Below, piece after piece: positions 7,301 through 9,536 of a stretch of DNA of 9,536 nt. Source of the stretch: Omnitrophica bacterium GWA2_52_8 (GTDB taxonomy: Bacteria; Omnitrophota; Omnitrophia; Omnitrophales; Aquincolibacteriaceae); the NCBI GenBank assembly GCA_001804025.1, contig MHFC01000010.1:1-9536 (forward strand), in the 5' to 3' direction. The position numbers and the translations under genes were made by a program. Position 1 is the first letter of the stretch. The number at the start of each line of letters is the position of its first letter. Below the pieces are notes generated by a model. The model worked only from the letters and a program-made list of their open reading frames with translations. It was not told the origin of the DNA and did not search any database.

Positions 7301-8631
7301 ATTTTTCCGGCATGATCAAAATGAACATCGCGCACGCGCTTTTCGGTGTTAACGGCGAGAAAGCGGCGGATCAAGACGGCCGGCAGCAAGGACGCATTGC
7401 CGGAAGTTTCACGGGTTTCGATTTTTTCATATTCGTCCGGCGTCAATTCCAGCGCGAACAATTTTTTTAGAAGGCGGTAATCTTTCATGAGCGAAACGAT
7501 TTCGCGCTCCTTCTCCCCTCCGGCGAGTTTGTCCGTGATGCGGCCGGAAAGTTTGTCGATCTCGTTTAGCAGGACATCATTTTTTAATTCGCTTTGCAGG
7601 ATCAAGTGTCCCAGGAACATGTTGAGATTGGGATAGCGCGCATACTGAAAACCGGATGGGAGCAGCGCCGCCATTTTTTCGACGACGGTACGGGTTCCCG
7701 GGTCCGGCAGCTGCTGCCGGGAAACAGGCAATTCAAGGAGCTGCTTGATGGCGCCGTAAGTTTCGGGATTTTTCCGTGCAAGAAAATGCCGGACGATTCT
7801 CAGGAAAGCGCTTTTTTCCTTCTCCAGTGCGGCAGCATCTATTCTTTCTTCGAAGCGTTTAAGGACAAAAACACGGGTCAGCATCGGCCATTCGATCTGG
7901 GAGGCCGGATGCTCCAAATCCAGAGCCAATTTTCCGAGGGCCGTATTTTTTAAAATCGAAAGCCACTCTCCGGGCAGCAGAGTTTGCGTTTCAAAGGCCG
8001 CCATTTTATCCAGAAACGAACGCAAGTTTTGATTCAGATAGGGCGCGGTCAAGCGGTTGATTTGCTTGTCCAGATCCAGCAAAAAGTTTTCTGATTCTTC
8101 TCTCTGTTTGATTACGCGGACAAATTGACGGCTGTTGCGGCGGTAGGCGGCCGCATCTTCGATTCCGTACGCCTCAGTCCCCTGCTGTTTTACGAGAAAG
8201 AGGTCCGGTCCAGTGACAATGGATTTGCCGGCAAGAAATTGCAGGGACTTTATGGTTTGATCCATGTCATCGGGATAGAAACGCAATAAATCCGGATGAA
8301 GTTTGAAAGCGCTGCCCTCGAGCAGCACCAGGTCGATTTGATATCGCCGGTAAAGATCTTCGAGGATTAAAAAAATTTTATTTTGGGTTTCAGGACTGCC
8401 GTGGGCTTCTTGAATATGAATAAGCGCCGGCCCGCTGCCGGTTTTCACGGACTCGACCTTGCCAAGGTCCGGCGAAAGGTCAAAGGCGAAAGACCGCAAT
8501 TGAGGCATTTCAGATGCCGGCATGTCATTGAGAATGACTTGCGCAAATGCCGGATCTTGCAGCAGGAATTGCTGCCAGGTGAAGATCAAAAGAAGAACAC
8601 CGGATAAAAATTTTTTAATATTCGGTTTCAT
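1..8631 (-). CDS. Giant exported multidomain protein, C-terminus beyond the window
   Basis: A single minus-strand frame, with triplets aligned to position 1, runs 2,877 codons without a stop. No termination codon lies inside the window, so the gene is partial at its 3' end. The start at 8631 gives a clean signal peptide. An in-frame ATG at 8673 would add 14 residues ahead of it, and an in-frame TAA at 8688-8686 closes the frame upstream. The Shine-Dalgarno sequence is weak or absent. Order of parts: signal peptide (1-30), ChaN/TraB/Tiki-like (about 68-517), unrecognised (518-900), HAD-like repeats (902-1592), nucleotidyltransferase-like (about 1740-1980), helical connector (to 2417), CofD/YvcK-like (2418 onward). 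I find no cysteine and no obvious internal membrane segment. No operon partner is visible. The architecture recalls giant Omnitrophota proteins. The open frame is certain; biological function is unknown, and several catalytic motifs are degenerate. Confidence 0.95.
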   Translation of the reverse strand, partial: MKPNIKKFLSGVLLLIFTWQQFLLQDPAFAQVILNDMPASEMPQLRSFAFDLSPDLGKVESVKTGSGPALIHIQEAHGSPETQNKIFLILEDLYRRYQIDLVLLEGSAFKLHPDLLRFYPDDMDQTIKSLQFLAGKSIVTGPDLFLVKQQGTEAYGIEDAAAYRRNSRQFVRVIKQREESENFLLDLDKQINRLTAPYLNQNLRSFLDKMAAFETQTLLPGEWLSILKNTALGKLALDLEHPASQIEWPMLTRVFVLKRFEERIDAAALEKEKSAFLRIVRHFLARKNPETYGAIKQLLELPVSRQQLPDPGTRTVVEKMAALLPSGFQYARYPNLNMFLGHLILQSELKNDVLLNEIDKLSGRITDKLAGGEKEREIVSLMKDYRLLKKLFALELTPDEYEKIETRETSGNASLLPAVLIRRFLAVNTEKRVRDVHFDHAGKMDALFDAALDFYRGAKARDRGMFENIEKILKETGKTKAAVITGGFHAAPFRQFFENRDYNYALVLPAVSEMGERDRYLQFMLEDTLSNASAKATLRPVDIATAATDMVEGLGANPLNSGARIAWGLDRFGRTAGSDGALVKGDLRTLPDSYFGQFPGREEVSRIGNRWWGLLYNGGPAVWLDPAGGQILSPAMDSDTLSAFLTRSESRVPSVTLSEGGVLQFFDGRQMKDEILTGDSFLSKPETLKPFTDQLTAALGKIGQPDFSAATSPDHPDTFYITDPADQTYPFSSNVDMAFFTDRLNDLLTAAPKLQKRAEVRSLADEAAPQQGTAVFENVRYDNNRNDIPRRMQFLAPASFKSIHLLQNGYAPNRYISYEINSENTSHGTVVIYLDANNRVVVAEHFSRDPRATAVSLALNKLKGKPLTEENLQTLRSEARTPPDKKMSAVINIEGVDVEVREGGNYSIDFTRAPVPDKAVAMEDFIETLKQDPALNLAGRPLGLYFGNQNQSAEDRDAKVARVSGVRVLAVDQNQEGVVAGIERIGAGIDATLAKLEEILALPDDRLPPFIGFDIDDTLLGLKIADGREIKEVLAEDRPALLAVLTKLMARRVKLAFLSDNDSKATLQRVGNPVAEAFRALNTGLQEIFFYTSGMVTKFKLQVAAAETTLVNDPTYGSHHRLANATVTAIHSIIGRVIEAADGSIAATGLLGRYYTQRFAKKTPRGYKARQGILNIYPNYTVNETPHGNLATIPTVNPRDPWDDGSAAQVSVFPIVSRYARDSRLTARQKDERRRLVENIIAVFRRSEIRASTAERMRLNVTVRLPDINLQIWEGGLTTVDIALFPMPTKADAMKDFLNDYKLHNKKGVYIGSQTTSLESRDGAVSTLAPEFPNLTMLAVDERQEHVIEGIKKLPPGVDGTRVGLQQILNLPDNKLPAYIAFSGDDVVISVKTATKNGKWVLEKESLMQDRRQTAEHIVALIRRGVRLVFFGDNSSQYLEQHIADPLIALLKEKKVSSPHPIVFYSSGTLHKFRVLKKGRSWTKETFPEYGKKSRLPKDVVEKLLRIIGDVKEDAAGEIQAAGVLGEYYTERLTERVGDKHRVPRSLINTYPRMSTELTPHGNAKFPTVDQRDKNDADGSVAEISIKPLVSSMILPAVSASESEKLLRRDTAIDSEARLRRRQEDERSRFLWRLAHKIQQEWNQLAPAPLAVKPAPVADAYSEQSLIGQKLDDDGTLLTPQMLASVKELMGVHDLIGDQRLPQDQRPAAFARALGALKTIHRRLVAKNLTLEAIQQEPGTFRALFGVRPVVVAGGAASRFSSFVHKTMVRAGLEKTNLALTLEGSYRTPHVKPALVVGEKLLGLLVRDQYLESSSDKPGFDADGHTFRIVDSIGQFARGEPTKIIKSEWLDPEKVWSYLGIDTENIDVFYSQSFGHGNHIVQVAEKNEQKTRYMQMAFGEMSPSVDTDLSNPSLINYLELLARDASAVAGAKLSGGEIENKGNFFLNNDPGSLLAYTDWAHIPHKAPAIDDASGKPVSGDAVYLQFHAAQVKLEAALAQLHASKKTPAKKLLEVKKLRREHPYFFISDDGVLFTQESLADAVNKIWIRPVDAVTGKLTPKSSWKNNWKNLSSEEQAYLKSHFAIHEFPDGTADLLISANAAIFETSLVRELVVTVRQQFRQGGFEHYFENPDAANAGLRRINRFWSIDPKNGETTTLAWNLIGMLADRSFQREEAAASRLSLAYDGNAPSSIKDPQRQIQFSTKLEASRGRPPQWHPPLTVMEGQIFGAIRQDLIHLREGQAITKLVDLLRERDYLLGFRHVVRALLANSYRETWQAELLSVLDQLRTNPPNASFDTTAPPRAPHPEITAGLVELLIAEAVDAGAIATNIEELTTNPYYARQIVKLRNFYARSIRGKKRSEYLLERLSNTILQELRQIKTGPENPGAPSAIDRLLEIRPKFNTPNPLETEIPQTNEKTPTIIALTGGTSFGTLWSGVLEDLDLRQNARVLSVVGNLDDGGGSYVMVTAYDKAGYGIVPPPGDKGNSVSGMLSEDKRAYLMGNAGRIPDDSAGTLAKSILPFIGKTIMDPAVDLSSDFFYFARIMQESIRNTDKINAAIMSAGTASAAGSTVTPKGASIRNLFIAGLLFNRGFFRHSSKNNIGKSAVNTLERQAAYDQAMLDMVTAAGVKNFRVTVSSFDPKTLFAKYAGYSLLLQKGPEKHFLVLTENPEDKTLTLKNPSPDGKRSASTITLKDKEWADLALLGINRKDINIQNAAGRIVLKVKNRRWTVDESDPNNVRLVAKSKGGDFIPLAYDGTGRPLSAQGTPDATPVFTLSDKTQLFFRNRHIKLQTNITETVNHSQIVDTGTLIGHGLSGRIPEADSVSVLESNFSVVSEIEGLNSGDVVLFGPASLITSTNQHSLTDGNIKAFALARAAG
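274..720 (-). other. Insertion within the CofD/YvcK-like domain
   Basis: Residues about 2638-2786. It lies between the helical part after GASIRNL and the segment IKLQTNITETVNH, which resumes family-like text leading to the FGPASLITS loop. The insert is strand-rich: YSLLLQKGPEKHFLVLT, KTLTLKNPSP, RIVLKVKNRRWTV, PVFTLSDKTQLFFRN. It looks like a small beta domain of paired hairpins. Typical CofD/YvcK proteins have no such block here. No family recognised. Confidence 0.5.
1381..2691 (-). other. Mixed then helical connector before the CofD-like domain
   Basis: Residues 1981-2417. The first part holds AVYLQFHAAQVKLEAALAQL and Lys-rich helices, then a Trp-rich patch (SSWKNNWKNLS) and HYFENPDAANAGLRRINRFW. 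These may be the C-terminal side of the preceding nucleotidyltransferase-like unit. From about 2180 it is predominantly helical with Leu/Arg/Glu heptad-like character (QAITKLVDLLRERDYLL; YYARQIVKLRNFYARS; LLERLSNTILQEL). A Pro/Asn/Thr-rich hinge (FNTPNPLETEIPQTNEK) ends just before the CofD-like strand. I recognise no family in it. Confidence 0.5.
2692..3414 (-). other. Nucleotidyltransferase-like region (AGGAASRF)
   Basis: Residues about 1740-1980. VRPVVVAGGAASRF (Gly1754, Gly1755, Arg1759) is followed within ten residues by HKTMV (Lys1766). This is the layout of the nucleotide-binding signature G-G-x-G-[ST]-R-[FLM]...PK of sugar-phosphate nucleotidyltransferases, such as the UTP-hexose-1-phosphate uridylyltransferase group. 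Downstream are SFGHGNH (1873-1879), which could correspond to the GHG loop of the UDP-sugar pyrophosphorylase branch, and FFLNNDPG (about 1944-1951). The proline before the lysine is replaced by His, and the third glycine by Ala. Those changes and the exported context make real NTP chemistry doubtful. The assignment rests on motifs only; a generic Rossmann-like fold is the alternative. Confidence 0.42.
3415..3855 (-). other. Charged helical and Pro/Ala linker
   Basis: Residues 1593-1739. An Arg/Glu-rich helix (RLRRRQEDERSRFLWRLAHK) leads into a Pro/Ala-rich spacer (LAPAPLAVKPAPV) and then a helical stretch of about 100 residues. It separates the HAD repeats from the nucleotidyltransferase-like region. 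No family recognised. Confidence 0.5.
3856..4812 (-). repeat. HAD-like tandem unit 2, degenerate
   Basis: Residues 1274-1592, aligned to unit 1 with a 372-residue offset at EGG (902/1274) and at the KAxAMxDF lysine (918/1290). It repeats GVYIG, LAVD-x-x-Q, IL-LPD-x-LP, a hydrophobic strand where motif I should be, LVFFGDNSS, FYSSG, VLGEYYTER, TPHGN and the RD...DGS block in the same order. Motif I has become AFSGDDVV: Ser1383 stands where Asp1014 is the nucleophile and Val1387 replaces the Thr. Motif II Ser1059 is Gly1432. No following lysine or motif IV segment is seen, so the copy ends early. This core is almost certainly inactive as a phosphotransferase, while its inserted segment is well conserved, which suggests a structural or binding role. 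Confidence 0.72.
4813..5928 (-). repeat. HAD-like tandem unit 1 (372 residues)
   Basis: Residues 902-1273. The unit opens with EGG-x4-D...P-x-P-x-KAxAMxDF (Lys918) and GLYFGNQ, which correspond to HAD motifs III and IV of a preceding copy. Then comes the new HAD core: FIGFDIDDTLL with Asp1014 and Asp1016 as a textbook motif I (DxDxT), and KLAFLSDND with Ser1059 as motif II. Next is FFYTSG, then a roughly 130-residue segment with LLGRYYTQR (from 1150), TPHGN (1185-1189) and RDPWDDGS (1199-1206). Motif III for this core is Lys1290, at the head of the next unit. HAD proteins are Asp-nucleophile phosphatases or mutases. Motif I here is intact, but the acidic residue of motif IV is Asn948 or Ser1313, so activity is uncertain. 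Confidence 0.72.
5938..7080 (-). other. Unrecognised connector ahead of the HAD repeats
   Basis: Residues 518-898, with no family recognised. The first half is Gly, Asp and Trp-containing (RIGNRWWGLLYNGG near 650) and predicted mixed beta. The middle has Asp/Pro-rich loops (FYITDPADQTYPFSSN near 720). From about 776 the text becomes strand-rich (FENVRYDNNRNDIPRRMQF, then HGTVVIYLDANNRVVVAEHF). It leads directly into a segment that aligns with the end of HAD unit 1 (EGG at 902). This last part may therefore be a diverged fragment of a further repeat copy that lost its catalytic N-terminal half. Confidence 0.55.
7081..8430 (-). other. ChaN/TraB/Tiki-like region with helical insert
   Basis: Residues about 68-517. 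Near the start is LIHIQEAHG (His72, Glu75, His77), followed by an amphipathic helix and the strand LVLLEGS (Glu105). Near the end is AAVITGGFH (His489) and then a Tyr-containing strand ending ALVLPAVSEMG. An early His motif, a strand-borne Glu and a late G-x-H motif are the pattern of the ChaN/EreA/TraB/Tiki superfamily, whose members bind metal or haem or act as metallopeptidases. The intervening 370 or so residues are mainly charged helix and look like a large insertion (for example 170-300 and 380-460). I infer fold similarity only. Activity is unproven, and the family call is from motif spacing, not a profile search. Confidence 0.5.
8542..8631 (-). other. Sec-type signal peptide of the giant protein
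   Basis: Residues 1-30 have the classic three-part form. The N-region contains Lys2, Lys6 and Lys7. The hydrophobic core is roughly residues 8-18 (FLSGVLLLIFT), followed by a polar C-region. AFA precedes Gln31, an AxA site for signal peptidase I. There is no lipobox cysteine, so this is not a lipoprotein. The peptide implies export of everything downstream, including domains whose relatives work in the cytosol. Confidence 0.88.
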
Positions 8632-8702
8632 CAAGTTGATTCTTTGAAAGTGGATTTGGCATTGGCCAACCATTTCTATAAGGATTTAAAAAAGGCAACA
8701 AA

Positions 8703-8730
8703 AGATAACAGTTAAATGCACTTACGTCAA
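8703..8730 (-). promoter_or_regulatory. Tentative sigma70-type promoter for the giant gene
   Basis: On the minus strand TTGACG (8730-8725) is a good -35 hexamer. After 16 nt comes TTATCT (8708-8703), a poor -10; TGTTAT at 8710-8705 is closer to consensus but only 14 nt away. It would give a leader of about 65 nt before the ATG at 8631. Sequence suggests it; nothing confirms it. Confidence 0.3.
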
Positions 8731-8814
8731 GCCAATAGTCGAGAATGCCGGGCGTAAAAATTTTATGGTTTCATTCAATAGTTGTAATTTATTGAAAATA
8801 ATATACTTACGTCA
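8720..8814. repeat. Direct repeat ACTTACGTCA, two copies
   Basis: The 10-mer ACTTACGTCA occurs at 8720-8729 and again at 8805-8814, 85 bp apart. The first copy overlaps the tentative -35 hexamer of the giant gene (minus-strand TGACGTAAGT). It could be an operator pair for a regulator, or chance in AT-rich DNA. Confidence 0.35.
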
Positions 8815-8903
8815 TATATATCAATATATAACTCAAAGTAGCATTATATATCTATATTTATCATTGAGCGTAACTTAATATTCATTATTTTGAATTATTT
8901 TAC

Positions 8904-8919
8904 TGTTTCACGTGAAACG
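8904..8919. promoter_or_regulatory. parS: parS-like ParB-binding site 1
   Basis: TGTTTCACGTGAAACG matches the conserved bacterial centromere consensus TGTTTCACGTGAAACA at 15 of 16 positions, with only the last base differing. The core GTTTCACGTGAAAC (8905-8918) is a perfect 14-bp palindrome. ParB loads at such sites to form the partition complex, and parS sites usually cluster near the replication origin. The site lies 273 bp upstream of the giant gene's start codon. Confidence 0.75.
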
Positions 8920-9058
8920 CGCTGTAATTCGAATTTATTTTGATTCAATTAAGTCACGGAGTGAATGCGGCAAACAATGGCAATTTCTGAATTTTTCGCA
9001 AACAGGTTATTCAATATGATTGAGTCAAGAGAAAGGTGTATTTTATTGAGTCTAACCC

Positions 9059-9238
9059 GCATTTCTCATCACCAATGAGAAATGCCCTCGCGGAGGCTGT
9101 GGTGCAAATGGGTTTTTTCATTTGTATCACAGGGGTTGTCTTTTGCGCCCTGTTAAAACGCAGGCGCAAAACTTTGGATGCAACCCCATGCGTCCAAAGC
9201 GGTTTTCTTATCGATTCACCTAATCGATAAGAAAACCG
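9059..9238. repeat. Run of six tandem hairpins
   Basis: Inverted repeats tile almost the whole stretch. 9059-9085: 11-bp stem, 5-nt loop. 9086-9096: 4-bp stem, 3-nt loop. 9097-9132: CTGTG/CACAG outer and CAAATG/CATTTG inner stems around a 3x3 internal loop. 9141-9171: 9-bp stem TTTTGCGCC/GGCGCAAAA. 9172-9199: 11 pairs, one G-T. 9200-9238: 17-bp perfect stem CGGTTTTCTTATCGATT with a 5-nt loop. Several abut exactly (9085/9086, 9096/9097, 9171/9172, 9199/9200). There is no T-tract after the last stem, so this is not a simple terminator. It may be a structured RNA or a folded-DNA element. Two short overlapping frames on opposite strands here are by-products of the palindromes. Confidence 0.7.
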
Positions 9239-9362
9239 GACTAATTCTGATGTCCTGCGCTCGCAGAGTTCATAACACCGGGGCATTCAGTTGGCACACC
9301 GAAAAAAAAGCTAAAAAAATTTGTTGATTGCTTTCAGCAATGTTATAGAATTCATATAATTT

Positions 9363-9388
9363 GACAATGTTTCATGTGAAACATTGTC
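9363..9388. promoter_or_regulatory. parS: parS-like site 2 inside a 26-bp palindrome
   Basis: TGTTTCATGTGAAACA at 9368-9383 matches the parS consensus at 15 of 16 positions, with one central C to T change. The symmetry extends outward: GACAATGTTTCA (9363-9374) and TGAAACATTGTC (9377-9388) are exact 12-base inverted arms around a central TG. Together with site 1 it forms a pair 464 bp apart. The longer arms could also suit another dimeric regulator, so ParB binding is inferred. Confidence 0.68.
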
Positions 9389-9421
9389 GTTTGTTTCTGT
9401 TGACATTTGATTTGTATTTCT

Positions 9422-9451
9422 CCCTCTCCCATCGGGAGAGGGCAGGGTGAG
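9422..9451. repeat. REP-like GC-rich hairpin
   Basis: CCCTCTCCC (9422-9430) and GGGAGAGGG (9434-9442) form a perfect 9-bp stem with a 3-nt loop, followed by CAGGGTGAGG. The combination of CCCTCTCCC, its complement and GGGTGAGG is a dispersed extragenic palindrome style found in many bacterial genomes. Copies elsewhere in this genome cannot be seen from this window. Confidence 0.5.
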
Positions 9452-9500
9452 GGGAATAAAACAATCTGCGGCTAGCAGGAGTTTTCGCCGGAGGACCCCC

Positions 9501-9515
9501 TGCCTGCAGCAGGCA
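9501..9515. repeat. Short GC-rich palindrome TGCCTGC-A-GCAGGCA
   Basis: Two exact 7-base inverted arms around a single A, preceded by a C run and followed by AAAGGTTGAGGG. It lies 59 bp beyond the REP-like hairpin and could belong to the same dispersed extragenic repeat family. It has no T-tract and so does not look like a terminator. Confidence 0.4.
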
Positions 9516-9536
9516 AAGGTTGAGGGTAAAGAACTT

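Larger units (their letters stand above)
8632..9058. other. AT-rich intergenic region upstream of the giant gene
   Basis: No convincing gene on either strand. 8760-8900 is very AT-rich, with runs of TATATA (near 8815-8830 and 8845-8860) unlike the GC-richer coding DNA. It contains the tentative promoter, the ACTTACGTCA repeat and the first parS-like site. ATTGAGTC recurs at 9019-9026 and 9045-9052. No consensus DnaA box (TTATCCACA) was found, so I do not call an origin. Confidence 0.6.
9239..9536. other. Intergenic right end, no gene seen
   Basis: No coding frame of credible length or composition. It contains a short hairpin CTGCG/CGCAG (9255-9266), an A-rich stretch (9302-9320), a 6-bp hairpin ATTGCT/AGCAAT (9327-9341), TATAAT at 9355-9360 without a well-placed -35, the second parS-like site, and two GC-rich palindromes near the edge. 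The neighbouring gene to the right lies outside the window. Confidence 0.6.

Noticed and set aside
6841..7470. Plus-strand open frame of 209 codons
   Set aside because: It lies wholly antisense to the giant gene, which has a continuous frame, recognisable motifs and a signal peptide. The plus-strand translation shows no domain and no ribosome binding site.
1..8631. Splitting the giant frame into several genes at its domain boundaries
   Set aside because: No stop codons, no internal ribosome binding sites with intergenic gaps, uniform absence of cysteine and continuous linkers between domains all favour one gene.
8760..8900. Replication origin (AT-rich unwinding region)
   Set aside because: AT-rich DNA next to a parS-like site is suggestive, but no consensus DnaA boxes and no dnaA or dnaN genes are visible, so I do not call it.
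9050..9238. Integron attC site, prompted by GTCTAAC at 9050-9056
   Set aside because: The left motif fits RYYYAAC, but no matching GTTRRRY lies at the far end, and the structure is several separate hairpins rather than one folded site. No integrase or cassette is visible.
9200..9250. Rho-independent terminator at the 17-bp hairpin
   Set aside because: No T-tract follows the stem on the plus strand, and none follows it at the right place on the minus strand.
9011..9286. Short frames on both strands (91 codons minus, 64 codons plus at 9036-9230)
   Set aside because: They overlap each other and are laid over the run of hairpins; palindromic DNA opens both strands. There is no domain, and no ribosome binding site was seen.
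9291..9311. Sigma54 promoter at TTGGCACACC
   Set aside because: TGGCAC is present, but the required TTGC-type -12 element is missing at the fixed spacing.

Overview
One coding sequence fills most of this window. Reading the minus strand from an ATG at 8631, the frame stays open for 2,877 codons to position 1 without a stop, and the gene continues past the left edge. It encodes a very large exported protein. A signal peptide (AFA|Q, residues 30/31) is followed in order by a ChaN/TraB/Tiki-like region, an unrecognised beta/helix stretch, about two tandem HAD-like units with a 372-residue period, a nucleotidyltransferase-like region (AGGAASRF), a helical connector and a CofD/YvcK-like domain that is still running at the window edge. 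My codon-by-codon translation contains no cysteine at all, which is striking for this length and fits an extracytoplasmic protein.

The organism is most likely an uncultured Gram-negative-type bacterium. I infer Candidatus Omnitrophota (OP3) or a relative, because I recall giant signal-peptide proteins with an N-terminal HIQ(D/E)AH motif and HAD modules from that phylum. This rests on memory of the style and not on a search. The coding region has moderate to slightly high GC, while the DNA just upstream of the gene is very AT-rich.

Layout: 1-8631 is the giant gene (minus strand). 8632-9058 is AT-rich intergenic DNA with a tentative promoter, a repeated ACTTACGTCA and a parS-like site (8904-8919). 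9059-9238 is a run of hairpins, most of them abutting end to end. 9239-9536 holds a second parS-like site inside a larger palindrome (9363-9388) and two GC-rich palindromes, with no convincing gene. The two parS-like sites lie 464 bp apart centre to centre and suggest an origin-proximal or ParB-loading locus.

The enzyme-like domains resemble cytosolic families acting on phosphorylated or nucleotide substrates, yet they sit behind one export signal in one chain. Some have lost catalytic residues: the second HAD unit has Ser in place of the nucleophile Asp. Inference: the protein may be a surface or periplasmic structure built from duplicated, partly retired enzyme folds rather than a multifunctional enzyme.
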